Counted from the stretch's first letter, positions 37,312 through 46,014 are shown. The stretch is DNA of 64,000 nucleotides from Alphaproteobacteria bacterium (GCA_024280735.1 JAJRPO010000021.1:33434-97433); one strand, 5' to 3'. Notes: generated by a model from the sequence alone, not told the origin. Program-made: numbers and translations.

Positions 37312-38235
37312 GTGGTTGATAAAAACCCCTCTTTTCCCGACAATTTTAGTTGGAATTTAAATGACGCTAACGGCTATGCGGCTTGGCGTGGGGTGAAACT
37401 GCGCCAAACAGCTGAATTACTTCAGAAATCTACGTTTGTAGACTTGCAAGACATCGCCAACATCACCCGCGACGAACACGATGAAATCCACCACAGATGC
37501 GAAGTTTCCAACGCGGTTCTTTACCGCGATTTGGCCCATAATGAAGGCCGGAATACAGTTAGCGACAGACTGCGGCAATTTGCCGATACTTTGGGGCTGC
37601 GTATCGCGGAAAAGCACAGATCAGCGGAAAACGGCGGCATTGTTTCCCTGCAAGAATCAGAATCACCCGGCAAAAAGGGCTATATTCCCTATTCAAAACG
37701 ACCCATGAACTGGCATACGGATGGCTACTATAATGGGCCTGACCAGAAAATACGGGCTATGGTTTTGCATTGCGTGCGCGAAGCCACGGCCGGAGGGGTC
37801 AATCAGTTGCTCGATCCAGAGGTTGCCTACATCCGCCTGCGCGACGCGAATCCTGACTATATAAGTGCCCTGTCCCATCCCCAAGCAATGACCATCCCCG
37901 AAAATGACGAAGGCAACGGTAAAATCCGCCCCGTCAGCATTGGACCAGTGTTTGCGGTGGACCCGGAGACCAACAGGTTGGAAATGCGCTACACTGCCCG
38001 CACCCGCTCGATCAAATGGCGCAATGATCTGATGACCCGCGAGGCTATTGCCTTTCTAACCGAGGTTCTGGCCTCGGATGATCCGTATATCCAAACAGTT
38101 CAAATGAAATCAGGCGAAGGCGTCCTGTGCAATAATTCGCTTCACAACCGCACTGGTTTTGACGCAGACACCCCCCAACCAAGCGAGCGCCTGATGATGC
38201 GCATCCGCTTTCACAACCGCGTCAAAGGGAGATAG
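37312..38235 (+). CDS. TauD/TfdA-like 2-oxoglutarate dioxygenase, divergent from dsrA
   Basis: 307 residues from GTG 37312, with AAGGAAAG upstream. Iron ligands are His135 and Asp137 (NWHTDGYYNG) and His278 (LHNRTG); Arg297 in the LMMRIRF end is placed to bind 2-oxoglutarate. TauD itself releases sulfite from taurine; this protein shares the fold, but its substrate loop is different and no taurine transporter is near. It heads an operon with two small genes and siroheme synthase, and shares a promoter region with dsrA, so it likely serves the sulfur-oxidation system. It might supply sulfite from an organosulfonate or act on a cofactor; unresolved. Confidence 0.85.
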   Translation: MVDKNPSFPDNFSWNLNDANGYAAWRGVKLRQTAELLQKSTFVDLQDIANITRDEHDEIHHRCEVSNAVLYRDLAHNEGRNTVSDRLRQFADTLGLRIAEKHRSAENGGIVSLQESESPGKKGYIPYSKRPMNWHTDGYYNGPDQKIRAMVLHCVREATAGGVNQLLDPEVAYIRLRDANPDYISALSHPQAMTIPENDEGNGKIRPVSIGPVFAVDPETNRLEMRYTARTRSIKWRNDLMTREAIAFLTEVLASDDPYIQTVQMKSGEGVLCNNSLHNRTGFDADTPQPSERLMMRIRFHNRVKGR

Positions 38236-38238
38236 CCA

Positions 38239-38436
38239 ATGGCAAAACTCAGCGATCTTATCATTCAGCATCCAGAAGTGGATACATTCGAAAAACTGGA
38301 GCTTTTGGTTGCCCATGCGGCAGAATCAGGCCAGATGTTTATCGAGTTTGATCTAAAGCCGGACTACCGCGATACCCCGAAGAAATGGGAATGGCGGCTA
38401 GAGGCAATTTTTGCGCGAGGGTTAAAATATGATTGA
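38239..38436 (+). CDS. small unknown protein 1 of the TauD-CysG operon
   Basis: 65 residues, acidic-amphipathic, without cysteine, signal or membrane helix. It starts 3 bases after the dioxygenase stop with GGGAGA at a good distance, and its last 8 bases overlap the next gene. Secondary structure reads as helix (TFEKLELLVAHAAESGQ), strand (MFIEFDLKP), helix (KWEWRLEAIFARG). I do not recognise a family. Tight coupling on both sides makes it a real gene rather than a spacer. Confidence 0.72.
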   Translation: MAKLSDLIIQHPEVDTFEKLELLVAHAAESGQMFIEFDLKPDYRDTPKKWEWRLEAIFARGLKYD

Positions 38437-38641
38437 AGACGTCATCACCGATGTGGCAACATTTGCCTTCCCGTTCAACAAGAACGTGACCCTGAAAAAT
38501 GTCGCCCAAGACGACGGCGTGAACTGGTTGCGGGTGACAATCCGCGAAAACCGCCGCTTCACCATATTTGACCTCGATCCCGCCAGCGCCGCCGATTTTG
38601 GCGCGCAGTTGCAGGACTGGGCCAAATCCAAAGACAGCTAA
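38429..38641 (+). CDS. small unknown protein 2 of the TauD-CysG operon
   Basis: 70 residues, overlapping the previous gene by 8 bases and ending 15 bases before cysG. It reads as an alternating strand pattern (VTLKNVAQDDGVNWLRVTIR, RRFTIFDLD) followed by a helix (AADFGAQLQDWAKSK). No cysteine or known motif. Its constant position between a dioxygenase and siroheme synthase suggests a partner or adaptor in siroheme or sulfite handling, but nothing in the sequence proves that. Confidence 0.72.
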   Translation: MIEDVITDVATFAFPFNKNVTLKNVAQDDGVNWLRVTIRENRRFTIFDLDPASAADFGAQLQDWAKSKDS

Positions 38642-38656
38642 ACGAGGATACAAACC

Positions 38657-40096
38657 ATGGATTTTCTGCCCATTTTTCTGGACATCCGCGAAAAGAAAGT
38701 CATCGTCGATGGCGGCACCACGGTGGCTGCGCGTCGCGTTGAACGTGCCCTGCTCGCCGGCGCCAACGTCCATGTGTTTGATGAAAACCTCAGCGACGAA
38801 TTCAACGCCTTCCTGAGCAATCCCAAACTAACCCACCACAAACGCATCGTCGAAGCCGCTGATTTCCCCGGCACCATCATCGCGTACGGTGCCTCCGAGG
38901 TGGAGGCCCGCGACATCATCCTGCACAAGGGCGCCAAGGGCGCAAATGTCCTCGCCAATGTCGCCGACGTTTGCGAATATTGCGACTTCATCACCCCCTC
39001 GGTGGTTGACCGCTCCCCCCTCGTCGTCGCCATCAGCTCCGGCGGTACCGCCCCCGTCATCGCCCGTATCCTGCGCGCCCGAATTGAAAGCATCCTGCCG
39101 CAATCCTACGGCCATATGGCAGAATTCCTCGGCAAATTCCGCGACAAGGTGCTGTCCGGCATCGACAAAACCCGCTCGCGCCGCCGTTTCTGGGAAAACA
39201 TGATCGACGGCCCTGTTGGCGACCTGTTCCTGTCCGGCGATGTAGACGCCGCCGAAGAACAATTGAAACTGGCCCTAGAGGATGCCCAAACCGGCCAAGA
39301 CTTGTCTGAAAAAGGCGAAGTTTTCCTGGTTGGTGCCGGTCCCGGCGACCCCGACTTGCTGACCTTCCGCGCCTTGCGTCTGATGCAACGGGCTGATGTG
39401 GTGCTATATGACCGCCTCGTTGGCGACGGCATTCTGGAACTGATCCGCCGCGACGCCGAGCGGATTTATGTGGGCAAACGCCCCGATCACCACACCATGA
39501 TCCAAGAAGACATCTCCGCCCTGATGGTGCGCCTCGCCAAAGAGGGCAAACGCGTGTTGCGCCTCAAAGGCGGCGACCCGTTCATCTTTGGACGTGGTGG
39601 TGAAGAAATCGAAATGCTGGCGGAACACAAAATCCCGTTTCAGGTCGTCCCCGGCATCTCAGCGGCAAGCGGCTGTTCCACCTATTCCGGTATTCCCCTG
39701 ACCCACCGCGATTACGCGCAATCCTGCATCTTCATCACGGCCCACGGCAAAGACGGGGTGCTTGAACTGGATTGGGATGTCCTGCTGCGCCCCAACCAAA
39801 CGGTCGCCATCTACATGGGATTGTCCAGTTTGAAAATCCTCTCCGAAGGTTTTGCCGAACACGGCGCGGACCCAGACACCCCCGCCGCGATTATTGACAA
39901 CGGCACCCGCCCGAACCAGCGGATTGTCACAGGCACCATCAGCAACCTGTATGACAGGGCCACAGAGGCCGAATTCAAAGGCCCCTCGATCATCATTATT
40001 GGCGGCGTGGTCAACTTGCGCGAAAAACTGCAATGGTTCACCGATAATCAAGACGCCAAATTTTCCATGTCTTTGGCCCCAAAAGATTCCCTTTAG
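38657..40096 (+). CDS. cysG: siroheme synthase CysG (Met8-CobA fusion)
   Basis: 479 residues. N-terminal precorrin-2 dehydrogenase/ferrochelatase part: IVDGGTTVAARR nucleotide loop, the catalytic Asp in NVADVCEY, and RSPLVVAISSGGTAPV. C-terminal uroporphyrinogen-III methyltransferase part from about 215: VFLVGAGPGDPDLLTFRALR, GDPFIFGRGGEE and GISAASGC. The fusion makes siroheme from uroporphyrinogen III in one protein. Its location next to dsr supplies the DsrAB cofactor, which DsrN then amidates. The dinucleotide loop has Asp where Gly is more common. Confidence 0.95.
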   Translation: MDFLPIFLDIREKKVIVDGGTTVAARRVERALLAGANVHVFDENLSDEFNAFLSNPKLTHHKRIVEAADFPGTIIAYGASEVEARDIILHKGAKGANVLANVADVCEYCDFITPSVVDRSPLVVAISSGGTAPVIARILRARIESILPQSYGHMAEFLGKFRDKVLSGIDKTRSRRRFWENMIDGPVGDLFLSGDVDAAEEQLKLALEDAQTGQDLSEKGEVFLVGAGPGDPDLLTFRALRLMQRADVVLYDRLVGDGILELIRRDAERIYVGKRPDHHTMIQEDISALMVRLAKEGKRVLRLKGGDPFIFGRGGEEIEMLAEHKIPFQVVPGISAASGCSTYSGIPLTHRDYAQSCIFITAHGKDGVLELDWDVLLRPNQTVAIYMGLSSLKILSEGFAEHGADPDTPAAIIDNGTRPNQRIVTGTISNLYDRATEAEFKGPSIIIIGGVVNLREKLQWFTDNQDAKFSMSLAPKDSL

Positions 40097-40113
40097 GAAA
40101 CTTGTTCCCAGAC

Positions 40114-40149
40114 GCATAAACACATGCTAATACGCCTATGTGTTTATGC
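40114..40149. promoter_or_regulatory. 12-bp perfect inverted repeat before yeeE
   Basis: GCATAAACACAT at 40114-40125, a 12-base spacer, ATGTGTTTATGC at 40138-40149. It lies 24 bases before the transporter start, in the 77-base gap after cysG. Arms and spacing look like an operator for a dimeric regulator; a transcript hairpin is also possible but the spacer is long and there is no U-run. Confidence 0.55.
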
Positions 40150-40173
40150 ACCGTCAAAACTGGGGAGAGAAAA

Positions 40174-41277
40174 ATGTTAGAGACTTGGCAAGAAATGGTG
40201 GTTGAGAACCCCGCGTTTTACATCGGCTGGGGTGGCCTGCTGATCGGGGTGGTATTCGGCTATATCGTTTATATCACCAACTTCTGCACCATGGGATCAG
40301 TCAATGACATCATGTCCTTCGGCGATTACCGCCGCCTGCGCTCTTGGCTGCTCGGCGGGGCTACCAGCATTATCGGCGTTGCAATCCTCACCAAGATGGA
40401 AGTCGCCGACTTCACCACCTCACAATTCCTGACACCCCAATTCAATTGGCTCGGCAATATCGTCGGCGGGCTAATCTTCGGCGTCGGTATGGTTTACGCG
40501 GGCGGCTGTCTGTCGAAAAACCTCGTGCGTACTGGCGCGGGTGATCTGCGTTCCCTCGTGGTACTGATCATCGCCGGACTGTTTGGCTTTATGACCATCG
40601 GCGGCCTGCTCGGCCCTGTTCGCGTGGCACTATTTGGCCCTTCAACCATCAACTTGGCTGATTCAGACATCGAATATCAGGGCCTCGGCGACATCCTCGC
40701 AGGCCTGACAGGCATGGATTACGACATGGCAGGCACAGTTGCCCTCGCCGTGGTGCTCGTCGCGTTGCTTGGTTACGTCTTTATGAATGGCGAATTCCGC
40801 AAATCCCCCAACCACATATTCGCAGGCGTAGGCCTCGGCCTCTGCGTCACCGCTGGCTGGCTGCTAACGGGCCTCGCGCAAGACGATTTCGCCGATGCGC
40901 CCGTGGCGCTGATCTCGCTCAGCTTTGCGCGGCCTTCCGGTGATGTACTGGATTATCTGATGCGCTTTACCGCGCTTGGCGCGCCGGGTTTTGGTGTGGT
41001 GACGCTGGTCGGCACCATTTTAGGCGGTTTTATCGGCGCAATCAGCAAACGCAAATTCCACCTCGCCACCTTTGCCAATGCGGGTGACGCGGTGCGCAAC
41101 ATGATGGGCGCCGCCCTGATGGGTATCGGCGCGGTGCTGTCCCTTGGCTGCACCATCGGCCAAGGCATGACGGGGCTATCAACCCTTGCGGCGGGATCCT
41201 TCATCACGCTGGCCTGCATCATTATCGGCGGCATGGTAGGCGTGAAAATCATGGAATGGGACATGATGCGTGGGTAA
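40174..41277 (+). CDS. YeeE/YedE-family sulfur-compound transporter (TsuA-like)
   Basis: 367 residues from the ATG at 40174 with GGGGAGAG upstream; the frame extends 12 codons back into the inverted repeat, which I judge untranslated. About ten membrane helices. The three conserved Cys-bearing loops are TNFCTMGS near 34, GGCLSKNLVR near 110 and LGCTIGQGMTG near 330, the pattern used by TsuA to pass thiosulfate through the inner membrane. Next to the rDsr system it likely brings thiosulfate or another reduced sulfur compound to the cytoplasm. Confidence 0.9.
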   Translation: MLETWQEMVVENPAFYIGWGGLLIGVVFGYIVYITNFCTMGSVNDIMSFGDYRRLRSWLLGGATSIIGVAILTKMEVADFTTSQFLTPQFNWLGNIVGGLIFGVGMVYAGGCLSKNLVRTGAGDLRSLVVLIIAGLFGFMTIGGLLGPVRVALFGPSTINLADSDIEYQGLGDILAGLTGMDYDMAGTVALAVVLVALLGYVFMNGEFRKSPNHIFAGVGLGLCVTAGWLLTGLAQDDFADAPVALISLSFARPSGDVLDYLMRFTALGAPGFGVVTLVGTILGGFIGAISKRKFHLATFANAGDAVRNMMGAALMGIGAVLSLGCTIGQGMTGLSTLAAGSFITLACIIIGGMVGVKIMEWDMMRG

Positions 41278-41280
41278 CAA

Positions 41281-41313
41281 ATAGGGCGTTCTGCCATTGG
41301 CAAAGCGCCCTAT
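41281..41313. terminator. possible shared hairpin between convergent genes
   Basis: ATAGGGCG and CGCCCTAT arms separated by 17 bases lie between the yeeE stop and the EamA stop on the opposite strand, and overlap the latter. No U-tract, long loop, so only a weak call. Confidence 0.3.
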
Positions 41314-42173
41314 CCCGCGAACCTCTTGGCCCCAGCCACACAAAACACAACCGCAACACAGACCAGCGCCATGGGCCAACTCACTTGCTCTTGCAACAGG
41401 GTAGCGGCCAGTATCAGGCCCATAAACGGCTGAAGCAATTGCAGTTGCCCAACTGCGGCAATGCCCCCTTGCGCCAACCCGCGATACCAGAACACAAAAC
41501 CGATTAGCATGCTGAATATGGATACATAACCCAGCGCGAACCATGCGGGCATTGCAATGCCCGCAAAACTTGGCGGTCGCAAGTACAGGGCCAGCGGCAG
41601 CATTATCGGTAGCCACAAAACCAGCGCCCATGAAATGACCTGCCAGCCGCCAAGCTTGCGCGACAGTTTACCGCCCTCGGCATAACCCAAGCCGCAAACA
41701 ACGATAGCTGCAAACATCAGGATATCACCGATGAAGGAAGTCGACAGATCCTGAAGCAGCGCAAACCCCGCAACAAGGCCCGCGCCCAAAATTGAGAACA
41801 GCCAAAACATCTTGGGCGGTTGATCCCCTGCCCGCAACACACCGAATATGGCGGTTGATAGCGGCAACAAACCAATGAAAACAATTGAATGAGCCGAGGA
41901 AATATGTTGCAACGCCAAAGCTGTTAACAATGGAAAGCCAACCACCACGCCAAAACCCACAATAAGCAAAGGCAGGATGTCCGCGCGTTCAGGCCATTTC
42001 TGTGGCAGCAAAATCAAAAGCGCCAACGCCAAGCCACCGGCAATTGTCGCCCTTAGAGCCGTCAGGAAAATCGGATCAAATGCCCCCACTGCAACCCGTG
42101 TTGCAGGCAATGAGCCACTGAATATTGCAACACCGATAAACCCATATATCCAGCCAGTTTTTATGTCGCCCAT
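41310..42173 (-). CDS. EamA-family (DMT) transporter
   Basis: 287 residues with ten predicted helices in two repeats of the EamA domain; openings such as WIYGFIGVAIFSGSLPATRVA and PFMGLILAATLLQEQVSWPM are characteristic. Members export amino acids or metabolites, rarely with known substrate. It is divergent from the MocR-type regulator with about 100 bases between starts, the usual layout for a MocR-controlled exporter. Confidence 0.86.
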   Translation of the reverse strand: MGDIKTGWIYGFIGVAIFSGSLPATRVAVGAFDPIFLTALRATIAGGLALALLILLPQKWPERADILPLLIVGFGVVVGFPLLTALALQHISSAHSIVFIGLLPLSTAIFGVLRAGDQPPKMFWLFSILGAGLVAGFALLQDLSTSFIGDILMFAAIVVCGLGYAEGGKLSRKLGGWQVISWALVLWLPIMLPLALYLRPPSFAGIAMPAWFALGYVSIFSMLIGFVFWYRGLAQGGIAAVGQLQLLQPFMGLILAATLLQEQVSWPMALVCVAVVFCVAGAKRFAG

Positions 42174-42277
42174 CTGGAACCTCCTGTTTGGAATACCTTA
42201 TGGCCAGCACATATTGTTTTTCCAGATACAAACCAGTACAATACGAATGAACTGTAATGGAAATATTGACAGTACAG

Positions 42278-43705
42278 ATGAACAAACAAGACATAGACCG
42301 AACGGCCAATACAACGCTTGTTGCGCAGGTTATGGCAGCCGTGCGCGCAGAAATTTCCAGCCGGCAAACGGCCCCCGGCATGAAGCTACGATCAATCCGC
42401 AGCTTGGCGCAGCGGATGCAAGTTTCCAAATCTACAGTGGTGGATGCCTATGAGCGCCTCGTAGCCGAAGGCGCGATACGTGCCCGTGCAGGTTCTGGGT
42501 TTTATGTAGCAGGCCATCTGCCGCCCTTTTCTATCGCTGATACCGGGCCTCAGCTTGATCAGGCGATCGACCCCATCTGGATGACACGGCGTTCGCTTGA
42601 TACCGAAAGCAGCTTGTTAAAACCCGGTTGTGGCTGGTTGCCGAGCAGCTGGATGCCTGAACCCGAAATTCGCCGCTCTTTGCGCCAAATGTCCCGTAAC
42701 AGCCACGCCAACCTCACCGATTACAGCACGCCATACGGACTACCCGCGTTACGACAATTGCTGTCTCGCCGCTTGGCTGATCACGGGATAGAGGCCCCGC
42801 CCTCCCAGATAATGCTGACAGAATCCGGCACACAAGCCATTGATTTACTGTGCCGTTTCTTGCTGGGACCCGGCGATACCGTTTTGGTGGATGACCCCTG
42901 TTATTTCAACTTTCACGCCCTGCTACGCGCCCACCGGGTAAAGGTTGTTAGCGTTCCTTACACCCCCAATGGCCCGAATTTGGCGCAGTTCGAACAGGTG
43001 CTTGTTGACCATTCGCCGCGCCTCTACATCACCAATTCTGCACTGCACAACCCGACCGGCGCGACCCTATCCCCCAAGGTTGCACACCGTGTTTTAAAAC
43101 TGGCCGATCAGCATAATTTGCTCATTATCGAAGATGACATTTTCGCGGATTTTGAACAAGAGCCAGCGCCGCGACTGGCTGCGTTTGATGGGCTGGACCG
43201 CGTCATTCACATCGGTAGCTTTTCCAAAACCCTTTCCGCATCCATACGCTGCGGTTTCATCGCGGCGCGGCCAGATTGGATAGAAGCATTGGTAGACCTC
43301 AAACTTGCCACCTCCTTTGGCGGCGGCGGTTTCTCGGCTGAACTGGTTTTGACACTGTTGAAAGACGGGGCCTATCGCCGCCACATCGCCGGGTTAAAAA
43401 ACCGTTTGGCGGATACCATGGGCAAGGCTGGTGGCAAGCTGAAAAGCATTGGTCTGGTACCATGGATCGAACCAAATGCAGGCATGTTTTTATGGTGCCA
43501 ACTGCCCGCAAATATCGACGCCGCCGATGTCGCTCGCGCCGCCATGACTGAGGGCGTGGTGTTGGCCCCAGGCAACGCCTTTAGTCCAACACAAGCGGCC
43601 AGCAGTTTTATGCGCTTCAATGTTTCACAAACGCGGGATCCAGTCATTTTCCCAATTCTGGAGCGCGCCCTTGCACAGGCAGCCCCAAAACCCGCTAACA
43701 TGTGA
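42278..43705 (+). CDS. MocR/PdxR-type GntR-aminotransferase regulator
   Basis: 475 residues. The N-terminal GntR winged helix (MKLRSIRSLAQRMQVSKSTV) is joined to a type-I aminotransferase-like PLP domain; the PLP Lys is in HIGSFSKTLSASIRCG. An ATG seven codons earlier is also possible; neither has a clear Shine-Dalgarno. Before it, AGTACA and CTGTA elements repeat (42236-42241, 42251-42256, 42271-42276), which could be its binding sites. Flanked by two EamA transporters, it probably controls one or both in response to an amino acid or vitamin B6. Confidence 0.88.
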   Translation: MNKQDIDRTANTTLVAQVMAAVRAEISSRQTAPGMKLRSIRSLAQRMQVSKSTVVDAYERLVAEGAIRARAGSGFYVAGHLPPFSIADTGPQLDQAIDPIWMTRRSLDTESSLLKPGCGWLPSSWMPEPEIRRSLRQMSRNSHANLTDYSTPYGLPALRQLLSRRLADHGIEAPPSQIMLTESGTQAIDLLCRFLLGPGDTVLVDDPCYFNFHALLRAHRVKVVSVPYTPNGPNLAQFEQVLVDHSPRLYITNSALHNPTGATLSPKVAHRVLKLADQHNLLIIEDDIFADFEQEPAPRLAAFDGLDRVIHIGSFSKTLSASIRCGFIAARPDWIEALVDLKLATSFGGGGFSAELVLTLLKDGAYRRHIAGLKNRLADTMGKAGGKLKSIGLVPWIEPNAGMFLWCQLPANIDAADVARAAMTEGVVLAPGNAFSPTQAASSFMRFNVSQTRDPVIFPILERALAQAAPKPANM

Positions 43706-43775
43706 AGTTCTTACTTGCGCAAATATGAAAAATCGGGTTGGCTGCAAACAGCGGCCAACCACGGACCAAATCCCA

Positions 43776-44693
43776 ATGCCCTCGCCAAACATATCTGAAC
43801 CCACTTACGGCCCGCCGTGGATTGCCATCGCATGGATGGTCCTCACGGGACTGCTGTTTGTCGGCGTCACGGCTGTTGTGCGCTATATCGGTTCCGACAT
43901 CCCCGCCCCGCAAGCGGCTTTCATCCGCTACGCCATCGGCTTGTTATTCATGTCGCCGTTCCTCATTCCGATGTTTCGCAAAGGCATCCCCCGCAAAGCC
44001 GTAACCGCGCACGCAATTCGCGGCTTTGCCCACGCGCTTGGGGTGATGCTCTGGTTCTACGCCATGGCGCGCATCCCCATCGCCGAGGTCGTCGCCATCA
44101 GCTATACCTCCCCCATCTACATCACACTCGGCGCGGCCTTCTTTTTTCGCGAACACCTCGCCGCGCGCCGCATATTCGCGGTCCTCGCCGCCTTCGCAGG
44201 TGCCATGATAATCCTGCGCCCCGGCTTACAGGAACTCTCGCTAGGTCAATTGGCACAAGTTGTTTCCGCCCCGCTTTTCGCCATTTCCTATCTACTCGCC
44301 AAAAGCATGAGCAAAGATCAAAGCTCCACCGTCATTGTCGGCATGATGTCAATATTTGTCACCCTAGGCATCGCGCCTTTCGCCTTTGTCGTCTGGCAAA
44401 CGCCAACCATGACTGAGGTGATGTGGCTCGCCCTCGTCGCCGCACTCGCGACAACCGGCCACTTTACAATGACCAAGGCGCTCAAGGCCGCACCCCTGAT
44501 GGTCACACAACCAGTCACCTTCTTGCAATTGGTCTGGGCAACCCTGCTCGGCGCCCTTGTATTTGACGAGGCAGTGGATTTCTGGGTCTTGCTCGGTGGG
44601 GGCGTCATCATCGCCTCGGTCAGCTTTATCTCTTACCGCGAATGGGTGGTGTCACGAAAATCACGGACCCCGCCAGCGGTGGCAACCAAATAG
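43776..44693 (+). CDS. EamA-family (DMT) transporter, RhaT-like
   Basis: 305 residues from the ATG at 43776; the frame continues upstream into the regulator gene and is not used. Ten helices in two EamA repeats (IAWMVLTGLLFVGVTAVVRY; GALVFDEAVDFWVLLGGGVI). It begins 70 bases after the MocR gene on the same strand. Substrate unknown. A hairpin terminator follows. Confidence 0.86.
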   Translation: MPSPNISEPTYGPPWIAIAWMVLTGLLFVGVTAVVRYIGSDIPAPQAAFIRYAIGLLFMSPFLIPMFRKGIPRKAVTAHAIRGFAHALGVMLWFYAMARIPIAEVVAISYTSPIYITLGAAFFFREHLAARRIFAVLAAFAGAMIILRPGLQELSLGQLAQVVSAPLFAISYLLAKSMSKDQSSTVIVGMMSIFVTLGIAPFAFVVWQTPTMTEVMWLALVAALATTGHFTMTKALKAAPLMVTQPVTFLQLVWATLLGALVFDEAVDFWVLLGGGVIIASVSFISYREWVVSRKSRTPPAVATK

Positions 44694-44716
44694 CAGATCT
44701 GGGAATTTGGCCCCAA

Positions 44717-44752
44717 ACAAAAGACGCCCCGCAAAACTCGCGAGGCGTTTTG
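44717..44752. terminator. bidirectional terminator between the EamA and mrp genes
   Basis: AAAAGACGCCCCGC, a short loop, then GCGAGGCGTTTT. A-run on the left and T-run on the right with one internal mismatch, in the convergent gap. Confidence 0.75.
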
Positions 44753-44776
44753 ACAGTTTCAACGATTGGGTTGGGG

Positions 44777-45868
44777 CTAATCCGCCTCCCCCATCAAGGT
44801 CGCAATCTTCATCGCCAGCGACTTGTAAGTCTTGGCGTGAACACTGTCCGGAGCAGCAATTACAACAGGTGTGCCTTCATCGGAATAATGGCGAATATCC
44901 ATGTGCAGCGGGATACCGCCCAGGAACATAACTTCCAGTTTCTGCGCCTCTTTCTGCGCGCCGCCATGGCCAAAAATGTCAGAGCGTTCGCCACAATGCG
45001 GGCAGACAAAGGTGCTCATATTCTCAATAATCCCAAGGATCGGAACATCAACACCTTTGAACATTTTCAATCCCTTACGGGCATCCAGCAGCGCCAAATC
45101 TTGCGGCGTCGATACAATAACCGCCCCCGCCAGCGGCACCTGTTGCGCCAGTGTCAACTGCGCGTCACCAGTGCCCGGCGGCATGTCCAGAACCAGCACA
45201 TCCAGCTCGCCCCACTCCACTTCACGCACCATCTGCATCAGACCTGAAGTTACCATAGGGCCGCGCCAAATCAGCGGTGCCTCTTCGTCCATCAAAAAGC
45301 CCATGGACATAACCTTGATGCCATATTGCTCCATCGGAATAATGCGGTGGTTAACGATTTCGGGGCGCTCGGTGATACCCATCAAACGCGGGATAGAAGG
45401 CCCGTAAACGTCACAATCCAGCAACCCAACCTTAAGCCCCAGCGAGCGCAACCCCAACGCAATATTTACCGAGGTCGTAGACTTCCCAACACCGCCTTTA
45501 CCGGACGCAATCGCCAGCACAGCCTTGACTCCGGGGATGGCACCGGGGGTGGGGCGCATGTCCGGGCCGACAGGGCGATCCGGTTTTGTGCTTAGGGTCG
45601 GCATCGGCTTTTGCTCGGCCTTTGACCCTGATTTTTCAGCGGTTAACACGACCAAAACCGTATCAATACCTTCAATCCGCGAAACTTCGCGCTCTGCCTT
45701 GGCTTGTAAATCGTTGATCTCTTGGCCGCCATCTTCTGGCACCGTGATCGAAAAAACGACCTTATTGTCCATGATAACAATGTCGGAAATCAATCCCGCC
45801 GAGACAAGATTCTGCCCACCTTTACCATATGGAATTTTGGCGAGTTGGTCTAAGACTTTGTTCTTCAT
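44777..45868 (-). CDS. mrp: Mrp/ApbC-type iron-sulfur carrier ATPase
   Basis: 363 residues. An N-terminal MIP18/DUF59-like domain (about 1-90) precedes a deviant P-loop ATPase: ASGKGGVGKSTTSVNIALG near 122 and a CxxC pair in FVCPHCGERSDIFGHGG near 285 that holds a bridging [4Fe-4S] cluster. These proteins deliver clusters to iron-sulfur enzymes. It carries the best copy of the palindrome seen before dsrA, just upstream, so it may be induced with sulfur oxidation to mature the many DsrAB/L/K/O clusters. That regulation is inference. Confidence 0.93.
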   Translation of the reverse strand: MKNKVLDQLAKIPYGKGGQNLVSAGLISDIVIMDNKVVFSITVPEDGGQEINDLQAKAEREVSRIEGIDTVLVVLTAEKSGSKAEQKPMPTLSTKPDRPVGPDMRPTPGAIPGVKAVLAIASGKGGVGKSTTSVNIALGLRSLGLKVGLLDCDVYGPSIPRLMGITERPEIVNHRIIPMEQYGIKVMSMGFLMDEEAPLIWRGPMVTSGLMQMVREVEWGELDVLVLDMPPGTGDAQLTLAQQVPLAGAVIVSTPQDLALLDARKGLKMFKGVDVPILGIIENMSTFVCPHCGERSDIFGHGGAQKEAQKLEVMFLGGIPLHMDIRHYSDEGTPVVIAAPDSVHAKTYKSLAMKIATLMGEAD

Positions 45869-45908
45869 GTGTTATCCCCTTTGGCGATCGACGATGTGTC
45901 GGAATCAC

Positions 45909-45932
45909 TTATATTCTAACTATTGAATATAA
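45909..45932. promoter_or_regulatory. perfect TTATATTC-N8-GAATATAA palindrome before mrp
   Basis: 8-base arms fully complementary, 8-base spacer, 40 bases before the mrp start. It contains ATTC-N8-GAAT, the core reported for SqrR/BigR-type persulfide sensors. A second palindrome, TAGAAT-A-ATTCTA, follows at 45940-45952. Confidence 0.65.
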
Positions 45933-45977
45933 CATTATTTAGAATAATTCTAGAGGCTGCGTTGATTTGCCTGAAAA

Positions 45978-46008
45978 GAAATGGCCTACGTCACACGCAG
46001 GCCATTTC
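45978..46008 (-). terminator. terminator after leuB
   Basis: GAAATGGCCT and AGGCCATTTC arms around an 11-base loop. On the minus strand it is followed by a T-rich TTTCTTTT run, right after the leuB stop. Confidence 0.8.
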
Positions 46009-46014
46009 GAAATC

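Noticed and set aside
37312..38235. Taurine dioxygenase TauD proper
   Set aside because: Iron ligands fit the fold, but there is no tauABC transporter and the gene belongs to a siroheme/dsr-linked operon, so only the family is claimed.
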